Shown here: positions 27,179-36,216 of the stretch, piece after piece
Layout: every line of letters begins with the position of its first letter
Numbering within the stretch: the first letter of the stretch is position 1
NCBI GenBank assembly: GCA_049366715.1
Contig: JBMNCQ010000004.1
Location: forward strand, 1 to 64,000
Length of the DNA stretch: 64,000 nucleotides
Reading direction: 5' to 3'
DNA from: JBMNCQ01 sp049366715
GTDB lineage: Bacteria > Bacillota > Peptococcia > Peptococcales > BICA1-8
Made by a program: the position numbers and the translations under genes
The notes under the pieces: model-generated
Seen by the model: the letters and a program-made list of their open reading frames with translations, nothing else
Told to the model about the DNA's origin: nothing
Databases searched by the model: none

Positions 27179-28375
27179 CTAAATTATACCATTACTATGT
27201 AGGTTTTTGACTTCTTCTTCAGAAAAATCAAGTAATGCCTGGAATACTTCATCATTATGCTGTCCCAGTAATGGAGACGGCGTTTTTATCAAAGTCTCGG
27301 TTTCACTCATCTTTATATGTGAGCCAGTTATTTTTATCTTCCCGGCAGCTGAATGTTCCACCTCAACAAACATTTCCCTTGCACCGGCAATATGAGGGTC
27401 TCTAACAATTCTATCAATCGTATTAATCGGACCCGAGGGAATACCTGCATTTAATAAAGTCTCCACTAGCTCATCGATCTTTTGCTCTCTGGTCCAATCC
27501 TCTACAATAGGTTTTAGAACATTATGATTTTTTACTCTCTTCGGATTAGTATTAAAACGCAAATCTTCCACTAAGTCAGGCTTTCCCATGACGTTACACA
27601 ATGATTTCCATAACTTATCATTACCACAGGCTATTACTAAACTTCCATCTTGGGCCGTAAAAGAATCATACGGATAAACAGATTCATAACGATTTCCTAT
27701 CCTTTGCGGAATTCTTCCCTCTGTTAAATATATTTGATTAATTATTTCTAAACTTGATACAACTGAATCAACCAGGGCAATATCTACCTTTTGGCCTTTC
27801 CCGTTCAAACTTCTATAATTCAGAGCAGCCAAGATACCTATTGTTAAGGATAATCCGGCTAAGACATCAGCCATCGCAGTTCCTGTTCGTGTTGGTTCTC
27901 CATTTGGCCAGCCTGTTGTACTCATTAGACCACCCATAGCTTGACCGATAATGTCATATCCGGCCCTATATTTATATGGCCCATAATGTCCAAAACCTGA
28001 TATACAGCCATAGATAATAGCAGGATTTACTTTTTTTAAATTTTTGTAGCCCAGTCCTAGTTTTTCCATTGTCCCCGGACGATAATTTTCAACAATAATA
28101 TCAGCCTTATTTATCAAATCTAAAAATATTTCTTTTCCTTTTTTATCTTTCAGATTTAAAGTGATTCCCTTTTTATTTCTATTTAAATTCATATAATATG
28201 AGCTCTCATTGTTTACAAATGGTCCAAATTGTCTACTATCATCTCCTTTTTTTGGTATTTCAATTTTTATGACCTCTGCTCCCATATCTGCCATTAGCAT
28301 AGTGCAATATGGCCCTGCTAAAACTCTTGATAAATCAAGAACTCTAATACCATTTAGCGCACCTTGTGAAACCAC
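27179..28375 (-). CDS. Class III (CaiB/BaiF) CoA-transferase
   Basis: 398-residue family III CoA-transferase of full length. It opens with GIRVLDLSRVLAGPYCTMLMAD, contains FGPF and NRNKKGITLNLK, and carries the catalytic aspartate in TGTAMADVLAGLSL (about residue 170). These enzymes move CoA between acids through an aspartyl-CoA intermediate; succinyl-CoA:citramalate transferases belong here. It is first gene of a two-gene transcript with the lyase, directly behind a sigma-54 promoter. It would activate the hydroxy acid that the lyase then splits. Confidence 0.9.
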   Translation of the reverse strand: MVSQGALNGIRVLDLSRVLAGPYCTMLMADMGAEVIKIEIPKKGDDSRQFGPFVNNESSYYMNLNRNKKGITLNLKDKKGKEIFLDLINKADIIVENYRPGTMEKLGLGYKNLKKVNPAIIYGCISGFGHYGPYKYRAGYDIIGQAMGGLMSTTGWPNGEPTRTGTAMADVLAGLSLTIGILAALNYRSLNGKGQKVDIALVDSVVSSLEIINQIYLTEGRIPQRIGNRYESVYPYDSFTAQDGSLVIACGNDKLWKSLCNVMGKPDLVEDLRFNTNPKRVKNHNVLKPIVEDWTREQKIDELVETLLNAGIPSGPINTIDRIVRDPHIAGAREMFVEVEHSAAGKIKITGSHIKMSETETLIKTPSPLLGQHNDEVFQALLDFSEEEVKNLHSNGII

Positions 28376-28435
28376 TGTAATACCTCCTTTGTTAAATTTG
28401 TGCTTTAGTAAAAGTCCTGCTTCAATATTTCATAT

Positions 28436-28449
28436 GCAAATTTCATGCC
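28436..28449 (-). promoter_or_regulatory. Sigma-54 promoter of the CoA-transferase/lyase operon
   Basis: The minus strand reads CCGGCATGAAATTTGCATA with GG-N10-GC spacing. It lies 61 bp upstream of the CoA-transferase start. The -24 element is 42 bp from the palindrome at 28491-28526. Confidence 0.85.
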
Positions 28450-28490
28450 GGATAAATAACCATTAATACTAGAAATGTTGTTTTGTAAAG

Positions 28491-28526
28491 TGTTTCAATT
28501 TATTATTTCCAGACTAAAATGAAACA
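28491..28526. promoter_or_regulatory. Enhancer site TGTTTCA-N22-TGAAACA (copy 3)
   Basis: TGTTTCA at 28491-28497 and TGAAACA at 28520-28526, spacer 22 bp. It lies between two divergent sigma-54 promoters and may serve both the CoA-transferase operon and the DASS transporter. Confidence 0.8.
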
Positions 28527-28631
28527 TTTTTGATTTGCAATTTATTCTTGTTCAGTCTAAAATTTGCTTTCTTTGCTTGTATAACTTCACTATTTAAATC
28601 ACAAACGGAATTATCTCTCACTACATCTGTT

Positions 28632-28645
28632 GGCATCTAATTTGC
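28632..28645 (+). promoter_or_regulatory. Sigma-54 promoter of the DASS transporter gene
   Basis: The plus strand reads TTGGCATCTAATTTGCATG with GG-N10-GC spacing. It lies about 110 bp upstream of the transporter start and 106 bp from the shared palindrome, a longer but workable looping distance. Confidence 0.82.
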
Positions 28646-28755
28646 ATGAGTTTATATATTATAGATACTGATTCTCCAAAAACTTAAAAAGGAGTAAGTA
28701 TAACATTAAACCAGAATCATTAAATTCTACACTAACATGAGGTGACATAATAAAC

Positions 28756-30204
28756 ATGTTTTTATTTACTAAATCCTCAAAAAAAAATAATAATATCTTA
28801 ATTATCTATAGATCATCAACATTTCTTCAATTTCTTAGTGTTTGTATCCTATGCGTTTTATTACTTCTCGCCCCTTTACCAGAAGGATTAGATGAAAAAG
28901 GCCGAAATACTTTAGTATTAGTTTTATTTGCTGTTATACTTTGGGCTAAAGAATTACTTCCCCCTCCCTTGACCGCTTTATTATTAATGACCTTATTTCC
29001 CCTGTTTAATGTTTTAACTTATCAGGAATCAATAACTGGTCTGGGTCATTCTTCTATTTGGCTTCTTATAGGGGTTTTTATTATTGCTTGTGCCATGCAA
29101 GAAACTGGCCTCGACCAAAGAATTGCACTCCATCTCTTAAAACTTGCTAAGGGTAATGCTCGGATTACGCTATTATTAATTATTGTTACAACCACTTTAT
29201 TCATTTTTCTGATACCCACAGCATCCGGGAGAGTTGCTATTATGGTTCCAATTTGCCTTGGTATGGTTAAAGCAATGCAACTCGAACCTGGAAGCAATAT
29301 TGGAAAATTTGTATTTATCTCCATTTCCTTTTCCTCATTTATTGGAAGTATAGGACTAATGACCGGAGCCATATCAATGGTATATGCAGCAGGAATCTTT
29401 GAATCCTTATTAAATTATTCCTGGAGCTATTTATCTTGGCTGAAAGCTTTAATGCCCAGTATAATTTTGATAAATTTTTTTATTTGGCTTCTTTTTCTTA
29501 AACTATTTCCACCGGAAATAGATACCGTTCCCGGTGGATTAGATTTTATTAACTCCAAATTAATTACACTAGATAAGATCTCCAAAAATGAAATTAAAAT
29601 TTTTTTATTAATAATTTTAATGATAACATTTTGGATTTTAGAAGATTATATACATCTATCCGTATCGCAAACTTGTTTGTTCATTGCTGTTCTCACTATG
29701 CTTCCAGGCATAGAAATTATAACCTGGAAAAAAGCATTAGCTTCAATAGATTGGGGAGTAATCTTGCTCTTAGGGACAAGTATTGCAATTGTACAAGCAT
29801 TAACTTCTTCAAATGCAATAGAATGGATATCCCACACCATCTTTTACTATTTACAAGGACTAAACCCTTTATTTCTTGGTGTTATGACCATGCTTCTGAT
29901 GGGTGTTATAAGATTTGGTTTTCCAAATCTTTTATCAATGGTTGCAACTACTATGCCTATGATTATTACCCTAGCTTTTTCTTTAAAAATTAATCCTGTT
30001 TGGTTTGGACTTATTGGAATAAGTTCTTCCGTCTTAGGCGTTTTTCTACCAACCCAATCAGTAGCTCACTTAACATCCTACAATACTGGATACTACAGTA
30101 TTAAGGATATGCTACGCGCAGGTTTTTACACTTCATTAATAATAATTATCGTAACAACAGTACTTGCTAATTATTATTGGCCCCTATTAGGAATTTCTCC
30201 GTAA
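28756..30204 (+). CDS. DASS (SLC13) family carboxylate transporter
   Basis: 482-residue membrane protein with about twelve helices, of the divalent anion:sodium symporter family. It has the paired re-entrant regions expected, the first with IPTASGRVAIMVPICLG and the second near the C terminus with FLPTQSVAHLTSYNTGYYS. GAGGTGA precedes the ATG. It transports di- or tricarboxylates or exchanges them for an intracellular acid. It is divergent from the CoA-transferase operon and has its own sigma-54 promoter, so the regulon contains two uptake systems (TctABC and this). Confidence 0.88.
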   Translation: MFLFTKSSKKNNNILIIYRSSTFLQFLSVCILCVLLLLAPLPEGLDEKGRNTLVLVLFAVILWAKELLPPPLTALLLMTLFPLFNVLTYQESITGLGHSSIWLLIGVFIIACAMQETGLDQRIALHLLKLAKGNARITLLLIIVTTTLFIFLIPTASGRVAIMVPICLGMVKAMQLEPGSNIGKFVFISISFSSFIGSIGLMTGAISMVYAAGIFESLLNYSWSYLSWLKALMPSIILINFFIWLLFLKLFPPEIDTVPGGLDFINSKLITLDKISKNEIKIFLLIILMITFWILEDYIHLSVSQTCLFIAVLTMLPGIEIITWKKALASIDWGVILLLGTSIAIVQALTSSNAIEWISHTIFYYLQGLNPLFLGVMTMLLMGVIRFGFPNLLSMVATTMPMIITLAFSLKINPVWFGLIGISSSVLGVFLPTQSVAHLTSYNTGYYSIKDMLRAGFYTSLIIIIVTTVLANYYWPLLGISP

Positions 30205-30221
30205 AAAGCATAAAATAACAA

Positions 30222-30264
30222 AAACGATAGTATAAGCAGAAATGTTCTGCTTATACTATCGTTT
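30222..30264 (+). terminator. Terminator after the DASS transporter gene
   Basis: Perfect 20-bp inverted repeat (30222-30241 / 30245-30264) with an ATG loop, 17 bp past the stop. The T-run on the plus strand is weak (GTTTAATATC), but the stem is very stable. Confidence 0.75.
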
Positions 30265-30565
30265 AATATCTAAACAGCCTCTTAGTAGACCTTTATCCAT
30301 TTGAGGGGCGGCAATATCTAGTCTAGGCAAGTATCTCTCTATGCAGCTACTATTCATTTAAGGACATGAAGAATCAAAAAAACCTACTAAAAAGTTGATT
30401 AAAATCTCTCCTATTCTAAAATAAAAAAATTAAAACCTTAATTATTCTTTATTACTTTATCTAGTATAACTAATAAATTTATTAGATTTCTATTACTGAC
30501 ACTCTAGAATCCAGATGAGGTGTTATCAACATGTCTTGCTATAATATAAGTGAATTAAAAGCTCA
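30265..30565. other. Gene-free AT-rich stretch
   Basis: About 300 bp between the transporter terminator and the second corrinoid gene, which reads toward it. I see no open frame with a ribosome site, no RNA gene and no clear hairpin terminator. Confidence 0.5.
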
Positions 30566-31189
30566 TTATTTAAAAGTTAGACGGCAAATTTCCAGGGCTT
30601 CGGTTAAATCCTTGGCATAGAAGTCCGCGCCGGTATATTCTTTTACTGTTTGATTCACCGGAAAACCTCCGATAACGATTTTTACTTGATCCCGCAAGCC
30701 GACTTCCTCCAAAAGATCCACAACTTTTTTTATTGAACCTACGCAAAATGACAGCAGGACACTGATTCCTAGAACAGGTGCTCCGGTTTCATTCACGGCC
30801 TGTACAAATCTCTCCGGAGAAACATCAACCCCTAAATCATAAACTTTATATCCGGAAGAACGCAATAAATAAATCATAATATTCTTGCCCAAGTCGTGAA
30901 TATCCCCTTCAATAGTACCTATGATAATAGAAAAGCCATTTGCCGAAGGATTAACCGGTATATGAGGTTCTACAATTTTCATAACGCCTTTAAAAATTTC
31001 TTCCGACATGATCAGGTCCGCCAGAAAGTACTGGCCATCACTATAACGTTTTCCCACAATTTCTACGCCTTTCTTACATATCTCTATAATTTCCTGAGGA
31101 GTTTGGCCTGCCAGTATAGCTTGCTCCGCCAGTAAAAGGGTTCTCTCTTCATCAAGATTGGCCATCGCGGCCAAAAGTTCATCTTTCAA
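30566..31189 (-). CDS. Corrinoid protein (B12-binding methyl carrier), second copy
   Basis: 207-residue methyltransferase corrinoid protein with an N-terminal helical cap and a C-terminal B12 domain. The base-off ligand motif is in GDIHDLGKNI (DxHxxG), with GISVLLSF and GGFP as the usual second and third loops. A TTG start at 31189 is chosen because GGAGG lies eight bases before it. It then overlaps the GntR stop by 11 bases, implying coupled translation. It carries a methyl group on cobalamin between methyltransferase I and II. It is related to the copy at 36419 but clearly diverged, so it may serve another substrate. Confidence 0.9.
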   Translation of the reverse strand: MKDELLAAMANLDEERTLLLAEQAILAGQTPQEIIEICKKGVEIVGKRYSDGQYFLADLIMSEEIFKGVMKIVEPHIPVNPSANGFSIIIGTIEGDIHDLGKNIMIYLLRSSGYKVYDLGVDVSPERFVQAVNETGAPVLGISVLLSFCVGSIKKVVDLLEEVGLRDQVKIVIGGFPVNQTVKEYTGADFYAKDLTEALEICRLTFK

Positions 31190-31964
31190 TGGGAAAACCT
31201 CCAGTTTCCTTACTTTTTTCATACCATCCGTCATAAGCGGTTAACTTATATCTGTCACCACGATACATAGACTTACTCCAGCCCACCGGCTTTAAATCCG
31301 GGTCAAAGATCGTCTGTTCTATTACGAACAGCGGTGCATTCAACCCGATACCCAGAATCTCTGCTTCCTCTTGCGTAGAAACGGCAGCATATAATACCTT
31401 CTCAGAGCTTACGGGTAAATAGCCGCTATTGGCTTCTATTAGCCCCGGTAAGGTCGGGTCTTTGATTTCTGATTCCAGAATCGGCTTATTCTTGGTATAA
31501 ATCGTATATTTTTTTTCATAAACCAATTGTTCATTTTCTGCTGATAACACTGTTCGGAAATAAAGAAACTTAGTGCTTTCATCATCTGTTCTAAATAAGA
31601 TTTTAAGTGTATCTGTAGCCCTGACTATTTTGGCTTCCAAGAGCCTTGTTTTACATTGCAGTCCTCTCTCTTTGATTTCTTCCGTAAAATTATCAAGTTC
31701 AAAAACAATATTATTTAATTTGGGAATTGCCACAAAGGTCCCCTTACCCTGTTGGGCATAAACCATTCCTGCCGTCACCAGTTCGGAAATGGCCCTGCGG
31801 ACGGTCATGCGGCTAATGCCAAATTCCGCAGCGATGTCCGTCTCACTAGGCATGGCCTCTCCGGGCTTAAGTTCTCCCCTCCGTATCCGCCCTTCGAAAA
31901 GCTTTGCCAATTGATAATAAATTGGTATTACCGAATTTTTATCGATTGTTTCTTCATGCATCAT
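31179..31964 (-). CDS. GntR/HutC-family transcriptional regulator with UTRA domain
   Basis: 261-residue regulator. The start at 31964 is preferred (AGAGGATG in front) over an in-frame ATG at 32012. The N-terminal winged helix shows PSETDIAAEFGISRMTVRRA and the wing QQGKGTFVA. The UTRA effector domain follows, ending YRGDRYKLTAYDG. It is embedded in the methyltransferase operon. The palindrome TTGTATATACAA at 39542, just downstream of the operon promoter, fits the HutC-type operator GT-N-TA-N-AC. Probable repressor relieved by the methylated substrate. Confidence 0.9.
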   Translation of the reverse strand: MMHEETIDKNSVIPIYYQLAKLFEGRIRRGELKPGEAMPSETDIAAEFGISRMTVRRAISELVTAGMVYAQQGKGTFVAIPKLNNIVFELDNFTEEIKERGLQCKTRLLEAKIVRATDTLKILFRTDDESTKFLYFRTVLSAENEQLVYEKKYTIYTKNKPILESEIKDPTLPGLIEANSGYLPVSSEKVLYAAVSTQEEAEILGIGLNAPLFVIEQTIFDPDLKPVGWSKSMYRGDRYKLTAYDGWYEKSKETGGFPIER

Positions 31965-32044
31965 GCCAACATCCTCTGAAAAAATATTTTTCTTCCCTGT
32001 AATAAATTGCATAGAGAATATCCTGACTAGCTTGCTCCGGCCGC

Positions 32045-33835
32045 TTAATTACCTGCACCCAAAGATAAAGACCGGATAAATTCCTGCTGAAATCCCTCTT
32101 TACCGGAAAGTTCGATATGCACCGCCTGTTTGGCCAAAGAAACGGCCCGCGCTCTCTCTTCTCCTGCTAAAAGGGCTAATTTAGCACCTTCACAGGCGGC
32201 ATTACCAATGGAAATAATATGTTCAAGAGGTATTGGCGGCAATAAACCTATGCGCTGCGCACTTTCTTTTTTAATATAGTTGCCAAATGCCCCGGCCAGC
32301 AAAACCTGATCAATTTCCTCAACTTCCACTTCCATTTCTCGTAAAAGTATCCGGCTCCCGGCTAAGATAGCTCCTTTAGCCAGTTGCAGTTCCCTGATAT
32401 CTTTCTGAGTAAGGACAATATCCTCACCAATTGCCGAATCTTCACTCCGGACGAGTATAAACTCCCGTCCCTGCTCTGTCTGGCGCAAGCGTTTCCGGAC
32501 AAGGGGAGGCAGCTTTTGCGATACATTATCTGCACCGGCCAGCCTGCCGGACGGATCAATAATACCGGTCCGTACCATTTCAGCAATGGCATCGATTAAA
32601 CCGGAACCACAAATTCCCCGGGGCTTCCCTCCGGCAATGATTTCCAGTTCAACATCTTCTACGATGCGCACACCTTCGATCGCTCCCTGGGCAGCCCGCA
32701 TGCCGTATTTGATCTCAGCACCTTCAAAGGCAGGCCCTGCCGCTGTGGAACAGGTGATAATTTTATTTTTTCCGGCAAGGATTATTTCTCCATTTGTCCC
32801 AATATCGATAATCAGATTAATCCCCTTCAACCGGTCAACTCCTGCCGCCAGCATCACTCCTACCGTATCCGAGCCCACGTAGCCGGCCACATTAGGCAGA
32901 ACGGTCACTCTTCCGGTGCTGAGTATATTTATTCCCAGCTCCCCCGCTTCTACTTCAACCAGCTGCCGAAAAGCAGGAACGAAAGGGGATGGGGCCAGAT
33001 AGGCAGGATCAATTCCTAAAAACAAATGACTCATGGTCGTATTACCTACAACTACCCCCTGGTAAATTTCCTCTCTTTGCACCCGGGCATCTTTGCTCAA
33101 TTTGGCAATAATATTATTTAAGCCGTCCCGCACTCTCTGTTGAAGCTGCCGCAGACCGTCGGGATTACCGGCAGCATGGCTGATCCTGGAGATTACATCA
33201 GCACCGAATACCTGCTGAGGGTTCGTATCTGCACCACTACCGACTACGGTACCTTTCAGAAGGTCCAGTAAATGAACAACCAGTGTTGTCGTCCCGACAT
33301 CAACAGCCAGGCCAAAAGAGCGTTCACGGGTATCACCGGATTCTACCGCCAGTATTTCATTCCCTTCCATAACAACGGTCACTTGATCATGCTCCCGGCG
33401 TAAGGTCTTAGGTAAATTAGCTGCCACCCGCCTGCTAAAAGGAATATCCGCAAAAGGCAGCACGGACAGCAGCCGTTCCCAGTCTGAAGTCTGGTCTGTT
33501 ACCGTCGCCGGGGGAACATTAACTAGATATTTCCTGATACTAACCGTTACCGGAACATTTTTCACCACCTCGCTGAAACCAAGTTTCCTTTCATTAACCT
33601 CTTTTGCTTCCGGCAGTTCAACTACAGTATCCTCCAAAAGACTGTATCTGCACGCCAATACTCTCTCAGCCGGCTGAGGCGGGCTGACAATTTTCACTTT
33701 ACATTTACCGCAAGTCCCTTGGCCCCCGCAAGTGCTTTCTATTTGTTCCCCTGCTGCGATGGCAGCCTGGAGAATGCTATTTCCGCTCGGAACTTCCACC
33801 GTTTTCTCTGAGGGTAAAAAACGAACTTTAATCAA
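32045..33835 (-). CDS. Reductive activator of corrinoid proteins (RACo/ASKHA family)
   Basis: 596-residue protein. The N-terminal 2Fe-2S ferredoxin domain has CGGQGTCGKCKV (about 37-48) and a further Cys near residue 63. The C-terminal ASKHA domain has the ATP-site segments DVGTTTLVVHLLDL, IDIGTNGEI and GNAACEGAKLALL. It reduces inactive Co(II) corrinoid to Co(I) using ATP, restarting methyl transfer. A TTG start at 33835 follows AAAAGGAG by eight bases. It is encoded among the methyltransferase genes whose corrinoid proteins it would service. Confidence 0.92.
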   Translation of the reverse strand: MIKVRFLPSEKTVEVPSGNSILQAAIAAGEQIESTCGGQGTCGKCKVKIVSPPQPAERVLACRYSLLEDTVVELPEAKEVNERKLGFSEVVKNVPVTVSIRKYLVNVPPATVTDQTSDWERLLSVLPFADIPFSRRVAANLPKTLRREHDQVTVVMEGNEILAVESGDTRERSFGLAVDVGTTTLVVHLLDLLKGTVVGSGADTNPQQVFGADVISRISHAAGNPDGLRQLQQRVRDGLNNIIAKLSKDARVQREEIYQGVVVGNTTMSHLFLGIDPAYLAPSPFVPAFRQLVEVEAGELGINILSTGRVTVLPNVAGYVGSDTVGVMLAAGVDRLKGINLIIDIGTNGEIILAGKNKIITCSTAAGPAFEGAEIKYGMRAAQGAIEGVRIVEDVELEIIAGGKPRGICGSGLIDAIAEMVRTGIIDPSGRLAGADNVSQKLPPLVRKRLRQTEQGREFILVRSEDSAIGEDIVLTQKDIRELQLAKGAILAGSRILLREMEVEVEEIDQVLLAGAFGNYIKKESAQRIGLLPPIPLEHIISIGNAACEGAKLALLAGEERARAVSLAKQAVHIELSGKEGFQQEFIRSLSLGAGN

Positions 33836-33880
33836 TATTCTCACTCCTTTTCAAGGACGACGGATTAAGATATCAACAAC

Positions 33881-34564
33881 TTACAATTGGTTAGGCATTC
33901 GTCCGGAGTAATTACCTATTTGCAGAGGTATGCCCGGGGGAGTTTTAAGAAAATCTTCATCCCATTCCTCTCTTAAAGCTTTGGCAATCAGGCTTAAATT
34001 ACCGGGAATGATTTTCTGCCGGAGATTTAAAATATCTGCCAATTCTGCTGTTTTAGCCATAGTTTCCTCCAGATTATACGTTCCTGTATCAATAAAATCC
34101 AGGGTAGAATAATTAGCCAGCATCACGCGGAAAATACGTAATGTCTTATCTAACCCGTATTTTTTCAGACATTGTTCATATTCCCAATAAATATTATTTT
34201 CGTAGCGCAGCCAGCCGTCGGTTAAATAGTAAGATTTAACCCGGCGGCTCAACGCAAGGCGAACCTGGTCCCCGCCTAAAAGAAGGGAAATACAATCTTC
34301 AACCTTGGGAACCACCAACTGAGCATGAGCGGACTGCAGACCTTCAATGCTGTTGCCACAATAACCAAAAAGCAGGACAATATTCTCCACTCCGGAAATT
34401 TTATCGATTTCTTCCTGAATTCTCTCCTTGAGTTTAACGGGATAATTATGCAGGCCGGATTCAACCCAATAAATCGGACAGCATTCAGGCAATGTCTTAA
34501 CTACGGCATTGATTTCATCTTCAATTGTACGACAGCCAACGGCCACAGTTCGCAAACCAATCAC
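33881..34564 (-). CDS. DUF1638 protein of the corrinoid methyltransferase operon
   Basis: 227-residue soluble protein of the DUF1638 family, recognisable by the N-terminal CR/CC segment (GCRTIEDEI, LPECCPIYWVESGLHNYP) and LLFGYCGNSIEGL in the middle. Members often accompany corrinoid-dependent methyltransferases, and the function is unknown. Several conserved Cys/His residues could hold a metal. The start could also be a TTG nine bases further in. It is co-directional with its neighbours, 36 bp before the activator gene and 59 bp after the MetF-like gene. Confidence 0.82.
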   Translation of the reverse strand: MIGLRTVAVGCRTIEDEINAVVKTLPECCPIYWVESGLHNYPVKLKERIQEEIDKISGVENIVLLFGYCGNSIEGLQSAHAQLVVPKVEDCISLLLGGDQVRLALSRRVKSYYLTDGWLRYENNIYWEYEQCLKKYGLDKTLRIFRVMLANYSTLDFIDTGTYNLEETMAKTAELADILNLRQKIIPGNLSLIAKALREEWDEDFLKTPPGIPLQIGNYSGRMPNQL

Positions 34565-34623
34565 CCCTCTTCGTATTCAAGAAACCGGCCGAACACGGTT
34601 TCCTATCGGCAGTTCTCCGCTCC

Positions 34624-36216
34624 TCATCCTTCCGGTTTAGTTTTCCCTTTATCTTCCGGCACTTTCTTTTCCTGTTTCACGATTCCCAAACGTTCAGCCG
34701 CATGGTCATACCCCAGATAAAAATTCAGCCATGATGATTTCTGGTATAAATCCCAATTGCAAGGAGCAACGGAGTAATCTTCCAGCTGGTTTTCTTCTCC
34801 ATATTTTTTCAACCGGGCATACGCTTTAACCCAAACACATCTTCTCTCCTGAGGATAAACCTCGCACCACCCGTTGTAACTCCCTGCGCAGGCACCGTTA
34901 CGCTGGTTTTTGGGACATTGGGACATCGGGCAGATATAAGCAAGATCAGGCAGGGCACAATCGCCGCAATCTTTGCAATCATAGAGCACCACTTTATTGA
35001 TATGTTCAAAACCATGGTATACTTTTTCCAGAGAAGACCCCTTTACTCTTTTGGCCAGGCTCCGCATGACACCAAATAACTTCTTGTTTGGTTCAAACAG
35101 CATTTTGTGCACCATCCGGGAGAGACGATAACCTATATCTACAGGATACTCCACGGGTATATTTTTTCTATCCACCGCTTGTTCTGTGTTTAGCCCTGTT
35201 TCCTTGTCTTTTGTGAAGAAATAAAAGCCTCCGGGTTGGGGGTAAGTAAATTCCGGGACCAAGTCCATCCAGCGGGGCAGTGCTTCTTCCCCTTTTGCAA
35301 TAATGTATTCCACCTGTTCATATTTGATGTTATGCCCCCCGATATGAACACCGGCAAATCCCATGCCTTTTAAGACAGCATATAATTTAGCCGCCCGGGT
35401 CAAAGCTGCCTTTTTGCCATTTTGGGGATCAGAAGAGTATTCCTGCCCAATTTCCCCCAATAGTTTATCTGTAACGACACAACCGGGGAGTTGATTGCTG
35501 TTCATAGCCTTAGCGGCACCATAGGACAAGATAAAGATATTCCCGATCAGCGGCACATCAAAGGCGTTTCGCTTCATAAACTGCAAGATCTCATGGAATT
35601 TCCTGGCGTCATATCCTACCTGTGTAATAATAAATCTGGCTCCTCCGGCAATTTTCTTTTTAAGTTTAAAGTACTGTGCCATCTGCTCCCCTTCGGTAGC
35701 TTTGAAAGGTGAAACTGCCGCACCGGCAAAAAAATCACTGGCTTGATGTTTGATAGGTCCTCTCAGCCCCTGGTATTCCAATCCTGCATTCATCTGTTCT
35801 ATTAATTGTAAAACATGGATAGGGTCCAAGTCAAAAACAGGTTTCGGTCTGCCCTGAAACCCGCTGACAGGATAATCACCTGTTAAAACCAATAAATTTT
35901 TGATTCCGGCTCTGTCCAGGGCATATAATTGACTCTCCAACTGAATTCGGCTTTTATCCTTACAGGTAAAATGCACCAAGGGTTCAATGCCCAGCTGCTT
36001 AATTTCCAATCCTAAATAATCTGCTAGGATGGCCGGATTACCGCCGGGGTTATCCGTGATAGTGAGAGCATGTACTTTTTTACCCTCGGCAGCCTGTTTG
36101 GCAGCAATTAACGCATTTTTTTGAGATACCTCTCTGGCTCCGCGCCCCGGAACCAATTCCCAGGTAACAGAAAAAGTATCCTGATCCATTAAGGATTTTG
36201 CAAAAGTATTTTCCAC
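34624..36216 (-). CDS. Methylenetetrahydrofolate reductase with MetV-type C-terminal Fe-S/zinc domain
   Basis: 530-residue fusion. Residues 1-300 form the MetF barrel (FSVTWELVPGRGARE, ALTITDNPGGNPAIL, LVLTGDYPVSGFQGRP). The C-terminal 200 residues are a MTHFR_C/MetV-like domain with many cysteines: YDCKDCGDCALPD, CPMSQCPKNQRNGAC and CEVYPQERRCVW. The pair normally occurs as separate subunits in acetogens. A GTG start at 36216 follows a GGGGG site. It oxidises methyl-THF made by the operon's methyltransferases to methylene-THF (or the reverse), linking demethylation to one-carbon metabolism. Confidence 0.9.
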   Translation of the reverse strand: MENTFAKSLMDQDTFSVTWELVPGRGAREVSQKNALIAAKQAAEGKKVHALTITDNPGGNPAILADYLGLEIKQLGIEPLVHFTCKDKSRIQLESQLYALDRAGIKNLLVLTGDYPVSGFQGRPKPVFDLDPIHVLQLIEQMNAGLEYQGLRGPIKHQASDFFAGAAVSPFKATEGEQMAQYFKLKKKIAGGARFIITQVGYDARKFHEILQFMKRNAFDVPLIGNIFILSYGAAKAMNSNQLPGCVVTDKLLGEIGQEYSSDPQNGKKAALTRAAKLYAVLKGMGFAGVHIGGHNIKYEQVEYIIAKGEEALPRWMDLVPEFTYPQPGGFYFFTKDKETGLNTEQAVDRKNIPVEYPVDIGYRLSRMVHKMLFEPNKKLFGVMRSLAKRVKGSSLEKVYHGFEHINKVVLYDCKDCGDCALPDLAYICPMSQCPKNQRNGACAGSYNGWCEVYPQERRCVWVKAYARLKKYGEENQLEDYSVAPCNWDLYQKSSWLNFYLGYDHAAERLGIVKQEKKVPEDKGKTKPEG

